A stretch of DNA of 64,000 bases, taken from assembly GCF_016592155.1 (NCBI RefSeq), contig NZ_AP024237.1:1364001-1428000 (forward strand), given 5' to 3'. Shown here in pieces: positions 20,135 to 29,218 of this stretch. The position numbers and the translations under genes were made by a program. The notes beneath the pieces were generated by a model that was given only the letters and a program-made list of their open reading frames with translations, was not told the origin of the DNA and did not search any database. The DNA comes from Mycobacterium heckeshornense (lineage in GTDB: Bacteria; Actinomycetota; Actinomycetes; Mycobacteriales; Mycobacteriaceae). Positions within the stretch are counted from its first letter, which is position 1. Each line of letters starts with the position of its first letter.

Positions 20135-20570
20135 CGAGGTCGGGTGGCCCGTACATGTCGGCGAAGTGGCGGCGACCTCACCAGTGGTCCTTTGCGGTCA
20201 ACGACAATACGATTTCATCGATACCCCTCAGCCGACGCTAGCGCTCCTTGACGATCTGCCGATCAAAGCCGCTATTGGTATCCCGAGGTACCTCGATCTC
20301 CACCGGCCCGATCTCGCTGAGCACCGTCTTGGCCCGGGTGCCATTGCGGGAATTGCCGCTGCCACGCCCAGCCGGGTCATCCTCGTCATAACCCAGATGC
20401 TCGGTCATCTCCGCATCCAGCGCGGTCTCGAGCACGTTCTTGGTCAACTGGTTAAGCAGCTCGTTGGGGTCGACCAGCTCGACGCCCTGTTCCTTCGCTT
20501 GCGCCAGCAGCCGCTCCGCCAGCTGCCATCGATCCGCCTCGATAGCGACGGGATCGAGTGTTTCTGACAT
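20135..20570 (-). pseudogene. IS256-family transposase, N-terminal remnant
   Basis: Starts MSETLDPVAIEADRWQLAER and follows the IS256/mutator N-terminus (LLNQLTKNVLETALDAEM, HLGYDEDDPAGRGSGNSRNG, EIEVPRDTNSGFDRQIVKE). A TAG stop replaces the Gln expected after IVKER; the match continues as RRLRGIDEIVLSLTAK and is then lost near 20135. The catalytic domain is absent. Confidence 0.75.
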
Positions 20571-21065
20571 CCTCAGTCCGTCCCGCCAACCACAGCTCGG
20601 CGTGTCAGACCAAGACCAGATCCACCGTTGTCCAGACAGTCCCTCAGCGTAGTACCGAGCGACGCTGCGGGCGTACCAGATGCGCCAACAACCCAGTCCG
20701 TTCACCCGCCGTTGCCGAGTGCGCTTCCCGGCCTTTGGGCAACAACCACTGGTCTAGCGGGATGCATAATGTCCTCGAGTTCGAATAGTCATCAGTTCGA
20801 AGTGACGTAGCTAGCAATCAATAGCGCTGCAGTGTAGCGCAGTGCCTGCGTGTCGCCGTCACCGATACGAGATTTGTCGCACGCCGAAGATCGTATTTGC
20901 GGTGCGCCGAGACGTTGCCCGAGATCGCGGTTGTAATTCCACGACAACATCAAAAGCTTGTATCGACTCAGATGTGGCGATTCATTGGTATCCTGCCATG
21001 CGATCTCAATCCAAACGGTGTGAGAACTGCTGAGCTAAAAAGCTTTCGGTGCCCACAACTCAGAG
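20571..21065. other. No gene recognised (about 495 bp)
   Basis: Short open frames only, none with family resemblance or a good ribosome site. The left part may hold the terminal repeat of the decayed IS256 copy. AT content is higher than in neighbouring genes. Confidence 0.5.
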
Positions 21066-21233
21066 TCAGCTCTGAAGATTGCAAATCAACAGCGTGCAAC
21101 CGGCATGACCGAGCGTTGAGCGAGACGCGGGGCTGAAGATAGCGCCGAGCGTGCGAGAATCTCGGGGGCCCACCACGAGCAACTGGACAGGGCTTGCATT
21201 GCTGTGCAGATAATCAAGCATGCTGCCTGGGTG
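21066..21233 (-). pseudogene. C-terminal end of a USP gene cut by IS3 copy 1
   Basis: Encodes HPGSMLDYLHSNASPVQLLV, VGPRDSRTLGAIFSP and GHAGCTLLIC before a stop at 21066. It aligns with the C-terminus of the intact USP at 34311 (LEFLARNATPIQLVVVDPRQ). It continues the N-terminal part at 28507-29203: the reading EEH | HPGSML is interrupted exactly by the IS3 element with a CAC (GTG on + strand) target duplication. Confidence 0.85.
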
Positions 21234-21263
21234 TGAATCGCCCTGGGTTTTGTGCACACCGGT

Positions 21264-21369
21264 TTACTTTGCGCCGGTCGGCTGACCGGTGTGGTGTGCA
21301 TGGTAGTCGGCCTCGTATTCGATGGGTGGTTTCAGTCCGAGTCGGTGCATGAGCCGGCTGGTGTTGTAC
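21264..21369 (-). pseudogene. IS3 copy 1 orfB, 3' end
   Basis: Carries the end of the IS3 transposase after the WVHWY position: NTSRLMHRLGLKPPIEYEAD and a short tail. It is identical to 35253-35353 in copy 2. It is separated from the rest of orfB (27293 onward) by element B. Confidence 0.85.
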
Positions 21370-21399
21370 TTATGCGGGTGATCGAGTCAAGTAGGGCGG

Positions 21400-21777
21400 T
21401 CACGAGGCGGTGGTATCGAGGCGGTCGAGGATGCCGTCGAAGATCTTCTGGCGGCCGAGTTGGCCCTTGTTGGCGGCATCGTCGCGCTGGCGTTGCAGCG
21501 TGGGCCGGAACTCGAGGGTGGTAACGAAGAAGCTGCAGGATTCGCAGATGGACTCGAAGTGGCAGTCCATCTCGACCGGTCGTGCGCAGTAGCCGTTGCC
21601 CAGCATGCGGCGGTGCATCTCGTTACGCAGTTTGCGCATTTCGCGGCCTTCGTCGTCGCCGGCGAGTTGATGGGGTTGGCCGTAGAGTAGTTCCACTTTC
21701 TCGGTGACGGCGAAGTACTCCTCGGCGACGGTCTTATCAGCAATTCGTGCGTAAACCATTGTCATGGCTAAGGTTTT
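21400..21777 (-). pseudogene. TnpB of element B, C-terminal part
   Basis: Resumes after element A with KTLAMTMVYARIADKTVAEE, giving the Tyr nucleophile of the recombinase, and runs through the Cys-rich tail YCARPVEMDCHFESICESC to the stop at 21400. Together with 24761-26201 it restores a TnpB of about 606 residues, closely similar to element A TnpB. Confidence 0.87.
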
Positions 21778-21858
21778 GTGTTTGATATACGGGTGATCTT
21801 CGGCGTGTCTGCCGTGATCCAGCGGGGTGGGCGCGGATGCTGGCGGCAGGAGGTTGCC

Positions 21859-22905
21859 GTGTTCATGCCGTGCCTGGTCCGTCACCATCGTGGGGCGGAG
21901 TTGGCCGCGATCACCCTGGGGCATCCGCTGCTGGATGACTACCTGGCCTTCGTTGCGGCACGGGCCCGAACGAACACTTGGCTGGCGGTGGCCTCGGATT
22001 TGAAGATCTTCTTCGGTGTGGTTGCCAAGGAACCGACCCAGGTGAGCGCCGCAGATGTGTTCGCGTTCTTGGCGTTTCAACGCACTGCCCGTTTGGGTGA
22101 GCGGGTGGTGCGGTTGGAGGACGGCGAGCCGGGCCTGGCGGCGCGCACGATCGCCCGCCGGTTGTCCAGTGTGCGTGGCCTGTATGCCTACCTCGCGGCC
22201 CGCGGTGACACCGGCGTAAGCCGCAACCCGGTGCCGACCAGCCTGGCCGCCCGCCGCCCCGGTGCTCGGCGCGGGAAGGGCGGGATGGCGTTGATCCGCA
22301 CCCCGCGCACGCTGCCCCGGGTGCTGGCGCCAAGCGAGGTCGACGCGCTGCGGGCGGCGCTGCGCACCCACCGCGACCGGGCCATGGTCGAGGCGATGCT
22401 GCTGGGTGGACTGCGACGCTGCGAGGTGCTGGGCCTGCGCCTCGACGACGTCAACGCCGGCGAGCGGCGGGTGTTCGTGGCCGAAGGCAAGGGCGGTCGG
22501 CAGCGGATGGTGCCGGTATCGGCGCGGTTCTTCGCATCGCTGGGGGACTATCTGGATCAGGAGCGGCCGCGGACGTCGACCGATCGGGTGTTCGTGGTGT
22601 TGAAGGGGCCCCGGCGTGGCGAGCCGTTGTCGGCCGCCGGTCTGGACGAGATCCTCGACGGTGCGCGCGCTCGCGCCGGGCTGACCCAGGCGACGTGCCA
22701 TCAGCTGCGGCACACCTGTTTCACCCGGCTGCGGGAGGCGGGGATGGCACTGGAGGCGATCCAAGCCCAGGCCGGCCACGCCTCGATCGACTCCACCCGC
22801 ATCTACCTGCACCTGGCCAACGACTGGTTGGAACGGGAGTACCTGCGGGCCGCCGAAGCGATCGAGGCGCAGGTCGTCGCCTCCGGTGAGGCGGCCGAGG
22901 CATGA
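21859..22905 (+). CDS. TnpA-type tyrosine recombinase, element A copy 2
   Basis: Same protein as at 11430-12476. The GTG at 21859 follows GCAGGAGG by 5 bp. The longer open frame to GTG 21778 begins in the element end and is less likely. 348 residues with the complete catalytic set (LRRCEVLGL, GKGGRQRMVP, HQLRHTCF, GHASIDSTRIY). Stop and tnpB start overlap by 4 bp. Confidence 0.9.
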   Translation: MFMPCLVRHHRGAELAAITLGHPLLDDYLAFVAARARTNTWLAVASDLKIFFGVVAKEPTQVSAADVFAFLAFQRTARLGERVVRLEDGEPGLAARTIARRLSSVRGLYAYLAARGDTGVSRNPVPTSLAARRPGARRGKGGMALIRTPRTLPRVLAPSEVDALRAALRTHRDRAMVEAMLLGGLRRCEVLGLRLDDVNAGERRVFVAEGKGGRQRMVPVSARFFASLGDYLDQERPRTSTDRVFVVLKGPRRGEPLSAAGLDEILDGARARAGLTQATCHQLRHTCFTRLREAGMALEAIQAQAGHASIDSTRIYLHLANDWLEREYLRAAEAIEAQVVASGEAAEA

Positions 22906-24728
22906 ACCGCTCACCAGCACATCGCCCCGACATCGAAGAGCTCGTCGAGGCGTATCGGGCCGACCTGGTTGCGGCCGGGATGTTCGCCGGACATCCGGTG
23001 ACCTCGGTGGCCCGCACGTTCTTCACCCGCGTGGGTGTGGCGGGCTGGTCTGCGTTGCCGCTGGCAACCCAGTGCGCTTTGCCGCTGAAGGATCGACGGG
23101 TGGTTGGTTGGCTGATCGTGACGGGACGGCTGCGGCCCAGCCCGGACTATCTCGTGGCGTGCCGGCCCTACCTCGGCGAAGTCGCCGCCCATCATCACCG
23201 CGGATTCCACCAACGGTTCGTCGCGACCTCCACCGAGCTCGGGTTTGATCCCATCGTGACCCGCCTGCAGTGGTCGGCGCTGGCCAAGGTGGCCGCGCTG
23301 GCCGGGCTGACTCCCGAGCAGCTGACCCAGCCGGTGATCGATGAGCAGCGAAAAGCGTTGAGTGCCGCGATAACTCGTCACCGACCCGGCAGCCACGGCG
23401 CCAAAGCACTGAGCGCGGCGCTGTTCGGTGCGCAGACCACCCTGTTCCACCTCGGCGTCCTCGACAGCGCGCCCCGCAAGACCAGCCCAAACCGCTCGGC
23501 TGAGCGGGCCGCCCAGTGGGCGGCGGTTCCGCCGCGGCTGGCGGCCACCCTGACCGGTTACATCGCCCAGACGCGGCTGTCGCTGCGGGCCTCGACGATG
23601 GTGCGTGTCGAGGGCGTGCTGCGGGAGTTCGCCGGCTGGCTGGCCGCGAACGCCCCCGAGGTGGTCTGTGTTGCTGACCTGCGTCGGGCACACATCGAGG
23701 CCTACAAGCTGCACCTGGCCACCCGTCCTTCGGCGCGCGGCGGCCGGTTGTCCAAGATCAGTCTCGCCGAACATCTCGGCACCCTGCGCACCTGCTTCGA
23801 CCGGCTCACCGAATGGGACGGCGACGATATTCCCGCCCGCGTGCTCGTGTTCGCCGGCGACCTGCCGATCCGCGACGAGCCGCTGCCCCGCTTCCTCGAC
23901 GACGCCGCGTTCACCAAGCTGCTGCAGGCCGCGCGCGCCGCCGACGACCCGTTTGTCCGGCTGTGCGTGGAGTTCCTGGCCCGCACCGGCCTGCGTAAGG
24001 GCGAATTCCTCGATCTCACAGTCGATTCCGTGGTGCAGATCGGGGCCGCGTACTGGTTGCACGTGCCGCTCGGGAAACTGCGCAACGACCGGTACATTCC
24101 GTTGCATCCCCAACTCAAGGATCTCCTCGACGAATGGCTCGCCGCCCGACCCGTCAGCCTGCGCAGCCGCTACCTGTTCGTTGAGTACGGCCAACGCATC
24201 GGGGAGGGCCGCGTCGATCGGGCCGTCGCTGAAACCGCGAAAGTGGCTGGCATCGGCCGTGTTTCGCCCCATCGTCTCAGACATACCTTGGCAACCCAGG
24301 CGATCAACCGCGGTATGTCGCTGGAAGCGCTGGCCGCGCTGTTGGGTCACCGATCTATGCGGATGACGCTCGTTTACGCTCGAATCGCCGATCGCACCGT
24401 CGCCGACGAATACTTCACCGTCAGCGAAAAGGTCGAGGCCCTCTACGATCAGCCGCGCGCACTTCCCGCCGACGCCGAAGGCGCCGAAATGCGAAAGCTC
24501 CGCGCCGAGATGCACCGTCGGATGCTGGGTAACGGCTACTGCGCCCGACCCGTCGGCCTGGACTGCCACTTCGAATCCATCTGCGAATCCTGCACCTTCT
24601 TTCAGACCACCATCGCCTTCCGGCCCACTCTGCAGGCACAACGCGACGACGCTGCCGAAAAAGGACAGCTCGGCCGCCAGAAAGTGTTCGACGGACTGCT
24701 CGCCCGACTCGATCAAACCGCCTCCTGA
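22902..24728 (+). CDS. TnpB-type tyrosine recombinase, element A copy 2
   Basis: 608 residues, identical to the copy 1 protein except Arg for Cys in SLRSRYLFVEYG. Arg is also the more natural residue there: in the element B protein the equivalent stretch is GLRTNHLLIEH. Catalytic boxes and the Cys-rich tail are as in copy 1. The stop at 24728 lies about 30 bp inside the element end. Confidence 0.9.
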   Translation: MNRSPAHRPDIEELVEAYRADLVAAGMFAGHPVTSVARTFFTRVGVAGWSALPLATQCALPLKDRRVVGWLIVTGRLRPSPDYLVACRPYLGEVAAHHHRGFHQRFVATSTELGFDPIVTRLQWSALAKVAALAGLTPEQLTQPVIDEQRKALSAAITRHRPGSHGAKALSAALFGAQTTLFHLGVLDSAPRKTSPNRSAERAAQWAAVPPRLAATLTGYIAQTRLSLRASTMVRVEGVLREFAGWLAANAPEVVCVADLRRAHIEAYKLHLATRPSARGGRLSKISLAEHLGTLRTCFDRLTEWDGDDIPARVLVFAGDLPIRDEPLPRFLDDAAFTKLLQAARAADDPFVRLCVEFLARTGLRKGEFLDLTVDSVVQIGAAYWLHVPLGKLRNDRYIPLHPQLKDLLDEWLAARPVSLRSRYLFVEYGQRIGEGRVDRAVAETAKVAGIGRVSPHRLRHTLATQAINRGMSLEALAALLGHRSMRMTLVYARIADRTVADEYFTVSEKVEALYDQPRALPADAEGAEMRKLRAEMHRRMLGNGYCARPVGLDCHFESICESCTFFQTTIAFRPTLQAQRDDAAEKGQLGRQKVFDGLLARLDQTAS

Positions 24729-24760
24729 CAAGACGCACTTGACAAGATCACCCGCATAAT

Positions 24761-26201
24761 GTCCGAGCAGCGCTGCGATCGCATCCAGGCTCATGCCCCG
24801 ATTCACCGCCTGGGTGGCTAGCGTGTGTCGCAGTTGATGCGCGGTGACGTTGCCGATGCCGGCCGCGCCCGCGACGCGGCGCAACGCCGAAGTGACGCGG
24901 TGATGGCTAATCGGCCGTCTGTGTTCGATCAGAAGGTGATTGGTGCGCAACCCATTGGGTCTATGGTTGGCGATCCAGTCATCAAGGAGTTCTTTGAGCT
25001 GTGGGTGCAGCGGGATGTAGCGGTCGTTGTGCAACTTGCCGATCGGGATGCGCAGCCAGTAGGCGGATCCGATCTGCACGACGGCGTCGACGGTGAGGGC
25101 CAGCAGCTCGCTGCGGCGTATCCCGGTGCGGGCAAGCAATTCAACGATCAGCCGAGACAGCGGATCGGCCTCGCTGCGGGTAGCGCGCAGCAACTTGGCT
25201 GCTGCGGCGTCGTCGAGGAACCGCGGCAGCGGCTTGTCGATGATGGGCAGGTCGCCGGGGAACATCAGTGCCCTGGTCGGCGCGTCCGGGTAGCCCCACT
25301 CGGCGATCCGGGTGAGAAAGCAGTGCAGGTTGATCAGCGTGTTCTTGATGCTGACCCGGTTGAGCGGCTTGCCGGTGGATGGCCTGGCGTGCGTGCACAG
25401 CCACGCCTTGAATGCCTCGATGTGTTCGCGCCGGAGATCAGCGCAGCCGGTGACGTCGGGGTGGGTGTCGGCCAGCCAGATTCCGAATCGGCGCAGGTCC
25501 AGGTCTATGTGTCGGACGGTGCTCGGTCGCAGACTCAGCGCGACTTGTGCGAGGTATCGCTGCGCGGTCTCGACGAACTTTATTGGCGCCGTGTCCCATC
25601 CGGTGTCCGAGGATTGGTGTTGCACCGCCGGTGGGCGCAGCGTAGAAATCTGGCCGGCGTGGAAGAGCGTCAGCCGCAAGCGGTGAAAAACCGCGGCCAC
25701 GTTCTTGCCCGCGGTGGGCTTGCCGCGGCGGGCATACGCGGTGAGCATCGCCACACGGGCGGCGTCGAAATGCTCGTCGGTGATCGCGCGCGGTGACACA
25801 CCGGTGATGGCAGTAACCTTCGCCAGGATGTTCCACTGCGCCGCGGTGTCCCTGGCCGAAACGCCGATGCGAGAACAGGCTTCGTTGAACCAGTGGTAAT
25901 CGGCGGGGCAAAACGACCGTGCCGGCAGGCCCGGCCGCAGGTCGGTGCGGCTGAGCAGCTCGGCGTCCACAGTGATGCGGCCAGTGACCATCAGCCAGGA
26001 CGTGAACGAACGCGCCTTGACCACAACGTCGAGCCGCTGCTCGGCGGTGAGCCCATCCCATCCGCCAGCCCGCCGGATCTTGCCCTCGCAGGTGTATGCC
26101 GATCGGGTCGTTGACCGGCCCGTCTTGTGCCCTGAGGCCCGCATCGCGGCCAGATAGTCCTCGACGAGCCAGGAGTCGTCTACCACCACCGACGCGGGCA
26201 T
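24761..26201 (-). pseudogene. TnpB of element B, N-terminal part
   Basis: Begins MPASVVVDDSWLVEDYLAAM at ATG 26201, which overlaps the tnpA stop (TGATG). It runs through the N-domain, the Arg box LARTGIRRSELLAL, RIPIGKLHNDRYIPL and TAHQLRHTLATQAVNRG to AIAALLGH, where element A enters. Without the C-terminal part it lacks the Tyr nucleophile and cannot act. An open frame continues to 22911 only by reading the antisense of element A. Confidence 0.88.
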
Positions 26202-27214
26202 CAGGGTGCCTGCATCGCTTGCGCATCGATCGCCTCGACCGCTCGCCGGTATTCGTCGGCGAGCCAACCGTTGGCCAAGTGCAAGTAAATGCGGGTCGAT
26301 TCCAGCGAGCGATGCCCGGCCTGGGCCTGGATCGCCTCCAACGCCATCCCGGCCTCACGCAGCCGGGTAAAACAGGTGTGCCGCAGTTGATGACAGGTCA
26401 GGTGCTCAATGCCGGCTCGACGCCGAGCACCAGCGATGATCTCATCGAGCCCGGCCGCGCTGAGCGGCCGACCCCGACGTTGGCCCTTGAGCACCACGAA
26501 CACGTGATCGGTTGACGCGGTATGCGGCCGCTCCAGCTCCAGGTAACTGGCCAAAGTGGTGAAAAAGCGCGGTGACACCGGCACGATGCGCTGGTGACCG
26601 CCCTTGCCGTCGGCGATGAACAACCGCTTCTCACCGGGACGCACGTCACCCAGCCGCAGCCCGAGCACCTCGCACCGACGCAGCCCACCCAGCAGCATCG
26701 CCTGTACCATCGCCCGGTCCCGGTGGGTGCGCAGCGCCCTCATCAAGGCGTCGGCCTGATCGGGGTCGATCACCCGCGGCACAGTGCGCGGGGTGCGAAT
26801 CAACGGCACGCCACGCACCGCCCGACTCGGAGTCCGCGTCGACAATCCCTGCGGCACTGGGTTTCTAGAAACAACGCCACGAACGATCAGATACTCGAAC
26901 AGCCCGGCGACCGAGGCCAGCCGCCGCTTGATCGTGCGCGCCGACAGTCCAGCCTCACCGTCGTCAATCCGCACCACTTCCGCGCCACGCCTCGGCTGGC
27001 GCTGGGCAGCGATGAATGACAACACGTCGGCATCGGTGACCTCCTCTGGCGCCTTGGCGACCTCAGTGAAGAACACCTTCAGATCGAACGCGGCAGCCAG
27101 CACCGTGTTCGGGCGCGCCCGGGCTGCGACCATCCCCAAATAGTCGTCGACCAGCTCATGCCCCAGCCGAAGAACGCCACCGCCAACTGGGTGAACCAGG
27201 CAAGGCACGAACAC
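26201..27214 (-). CDS. TnpA-type tyrosine recombinase, element B
   Basis: Start at GTG 27214, preceded by GGGAGG; upstream codons read into the IS3 sequence and are not part of the gene. The 337-residue product has VDDYLGMVAARARPNTV near the start and the boxes GGLRRCEVLGLRLGD, DGKGGHQRIVPV, CHQLRHTCFTRL and GHRSLESTRIYLHL with the Tyr nucleophile. It looks intact and is a close sister of the element A TnpA. Confidence 0.88.
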   Translation of the reverse strand: MFVPCLVHPVGGGVLRLGHELVDDYLGMVAARARPNTVLAAAFDLKVFFTEVAKAPEEVTDADVLSFIAAQRQPRRGAEVVRIDDGEAGLSARTIKRRLASVAGLFEYLIVRGVVSRNPVPQGLSTRTPSRAVRGVPLIRTPRTVPRVIDPDQADALMRALRTHRDRAMVQAMLLGGLRRCEVLGLRLGDVRPGEKRLFIADGKGGHQRIVPVSPRFFTTLASYLELERPHTASTDHVFVVLKGQRRGRPLSAAGLDEIIAGARRRAGIEHLTCHQLRHTCFTRLREAGMALEAIQAQAGHRSLESTRIYLHLANGWLADEYRRAVEAIDAQAMQAP

Positions 27215-27292
27215 GACAACCTCCCGCCCACAGCATCCGCGCCCGCCCCGCGGGACAGCAGCAGACACGCCGAAAATCACCCGCATATCCAA

Positions 27293-28147
27293 ACCAGTGG
27301 ACCCAGTCGGCGGTGAGGTGCTCGACATCGTGCACCGAGCGCAGCGGCCCGGTTGGGAACGGTGAGTCTTTCCGGATCGCTTCGGTCTTATAGAGACCAA
27401 TTATTGTCTCCGCCAACGCATTATCGTAGGCGTCTCCGACCGTTCCAATCGACGGCTTCATGCCGGCGAGCATGATCGTCTCCCCGCAGTGCACCGACGT
27501 GTACTGCGACCCGGCATCAGAGTGGTGAATCGTCGACCCCGCCAGCGGGTGGCCTTCACGGGCCCGCAGCGCTGCGGCCTGACGGAGCGCCGATTCGACG
27601 AACCACGAGTGCTTGGTCGTTGAGCACGCCCAGCCGAGGATCCGCCCGGCGTAGGCATCGACGACGAACGCGGTGTAGACGAACACCCCGGTGACCAGGC
27701 GAACGTAGGTGAAATCGGCGACCAGAAGCCGGTTGGGGGCATCGACGGCGAAGGTGCGATCCACCAGGTCCGGTGCCCGCTGCGCGGCGGGATCGGCCAC
27801 GGTAGTGCGGACCTTCTTGACCCGCCGCACCCCTGCCAGCCGTTGGCCCGCATGAGACGCTCCACGGTGCATTTGGCCACCGGAATGCCCCGTCGTTGCA
27901 GGTGAGCCCACATCTTGGCCGCACCGTAGAGTGACTCGGGCTTGCGGCGACCATCAGCATCGGGGGTGTAGTAGCCGGCCAGGATCTCAGCGACCGTCAT
28001 GTCCCACAAGACCCGTTTCGATGGTGGGCGAGCCTGCCAGGCGTAGAAGGTTCTCGGGGCGATCTTGCAGCCATGCTCGCTCAGCACGCGGCAGATCGGA
28101 GCGACCCCGAACCGAGCACGATGCTCGGCGATGAATTCACAAATCAA
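27293..28147 (-). pseudogene. IS3 copy 1 orfB (DDE transposase), frameshifted and split
   Basis: Reads MICEFIAEHRARFGVAPICR, the HTH_21 region, then loses frame near 27830, where a run has four C in place of the five in copy 2. It continues as VKKVRTTVADPAAQRAPDLV with the integrase core: VADFTYVRL (Asp1), IHHSDAGSQYTS (Asp2) and ALAETIIGLYKTEAI (Glu). It is then cut at WVHW by element B. Overlaps orfA by 4 bp. Confidence 0.87.
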
Positions 28148-28455
28148 CGGTGTCGCGGGTCGCTCTCCCGCGCGAAGAAACTTGTTGCCGCCTTGAGGAT
28201 TTCGATAGTCTGCTCAAGCTCACGGTTCTTCTTACGCAGCTCGCGCAACTCCCGGCTCTCCGCCGTCGATACCCCAGCGGCCTGGCCGTCGTCGATCTCG
28301 GCCTGGCGCACCCACTTGCGCAGGGTCTCCGCGCTCATCCCCAACCGGGCCGAGATGGCCCGCATCGCCGCCCACTCGGTGTCGTACTCGTCGCGATGCT
28401 CCCGGACCAGCCGGACCGCCTTGGCCTTCATGTCCTGGTCGTACCTCGTTGCCAT
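28144..28455 (-). CDS. IS3-family OrfA (helix-turn-helix protein)
   Basis: A 103-residue transposase_8 protein: HTH in EWAAMRAISARLGMSAETLR followed by a leucine-zipper-like coil (RELRELRKKNRELEQTIEIL). In IS3 elements OrfA is joined to OrfB by programmed frameshifting. It is intact, but its orfB partner here is broken, and copy 2 has lost orfA. Confidence 0.88.
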   Translation of the reverse strand: MATRYDQDMKAKAVRLVREHRDEYDTEWAAMRAISARLGMSAETLRKWVRQAEIDDGQAAGVSTAESRELRELRKKNRELEQTIEILKAATSFFARESDPRHR

Positions 28456-28506
28456 CGTGCCATCCTTCCCTCAAAAGAAGGTGTGCACGAAACCCGGGAT
28501 GGTCCA

Positions 28507-29203
28507 GTGTTCCTCGGCGGTGATACTTAGATCGGGGTATCGCCGCCGCCATGGAGCTAGCCAGCGGTCGAGTTGCGCTCGCGCCCAGTGGTTCCCGCTA
28601 CATCCCACGCCGTCGACATGCTCTCGTGCGACCTGGGACGGACGCTCAATCAAAACCCGGACCGGGGCGTTGCGGAGCATTGCTTCCTCAAGGCCATGCT
28701 CTAGGACGGTGCTATTGGCCGGGGACGTGTCCAGGACAACTAGAACTGAGCCAGGGTAAGACTGTGTTGGGTCGGGCCGTTTGTGGACGACGGCGAGCGG
28801 GCAACGTGCAGAAGCGGCCAGCGCTAAGGCCGTAGACCCGATGCGTGCACGGGTGGCACCGCGATGGCCGGTCGAGCCGACGCAAATCATCGCCGCCGAA
28901 CGCGAAATCTCCAGCAATGCGGAGATAGCTCCGCCCTGTGCAATTTCGACCTCGACCTTGACCGGCTTGGCCGTCGACTCCACAACGGTGTTGGCATGGC
29001 GATCGCGAGCTCACCCCTGGCCAAGTCCTGCGCCGCCTGTGCCACATCGGTGCTGCCTGGTTCGATTGCGTACACCAGCCGCAGCGGAATGTCTCGGGCA
29101 GCAGCTTCATCGACTGCCCATAACGCGGCATCGATTGCCCACGTGATCCGTCTATGCCGACGACGACCGAAGTTGGTGCGTAGTTGTAATCCTCACCTGG
29201 CAT
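28507..29203 (-). pseudogene. USP gene, N-terminal part, frameshifted and cut by IS3 copy 1
   Basis: Three frames must be joined: SVVVGIDGS at about 29170, then the segment with RDIPLRLVY and YAIEPGSTDVAQAAQDLARG (near 29080), then ESTAKPVKVEVEIAQGG from about 28983 to the IS at 28507. The order matches the intact USP at 34311 throughout (for example ESTGKPVKVETEIAQ). The C-terminal end lies at 21066-21233. It directly follows the Acg-type gene (15 bp), so it was probably the second gene of a DosR operon. Confidence 0.85.
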
Positions 29204-29218
29204 CGCCGCTTCCCGACT

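Larger units (their letters stand above)
21778..24760 (+). mobile_element. Tn554-like element A, copy 2 (inverted relative to copy 1)
   Basis: Near-identical to 9575-12557 on the other strand. It is inserted at the LLGH codons of element B tnpB, with the same junction bases as in copy 1 (GGACAT at one side, TCAAACAC at the other) although the downstream host sequences differ (GTTTCTGC versus AAAACCTT). Both recombinase genes are intact. The copies flank about 9.2 kb containing devRS. Confidence 0.9.
21370..27292 (-). mobile_element. Tn554-like element B, inserted in IS3 orfB and carrying element A copy 2
   Basis: Bounded by the two halves of the IS3 transposase gene at the CACTGGT/GTACAACACC codons. 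Its ends are inverted repeats ATGCGGGTGAT and ATCACCCGCAT, almost the same as those of element A. It carries tnpA (26201-27214) and tnpB (26201 down to 21400, split by element A). No tnpC and no cargo are seen. Own length without A is about 2.94 kb, close to A, so A and B are sister elements with different targets. Confidence 0.87.
21234..28506 (-). mobile_element. IS3-family element, copy 1, carrying nested elements B and A
   Basis: The ends are 27-bp imperfect inverted repeats sharing GTGCACACC inward of TGGACCATCCC or TGAATCGCCC (21 of 27 positions match). The flanks carry a 3-bp duplication GTG (21231-21233 and 28507-28509), typical of IS3. Without insertions the IS would be about 1.35 kb with overlapping orfA and orfB. 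Its orfB is broken twice: a 1-bp loss near 27830 and insertion of element B after TWVHW codons at 27292/21370. Confidence 0.9.

Noticed and set aside
21400..22920. 506-residue frame on the minus strand, also present as 524 residues at 11415-12989
   Set aside because: Antisense of element A tnpA fused to the real C-terminal parts of the two host tnpB genes; only the last 125-140 residues are coding.
22911..26267. Apparent 1118-residue protein on the minus strand
   Set aside because: Same artefact at the second insertion: element B tnpB running into antisense of element A copy 2.
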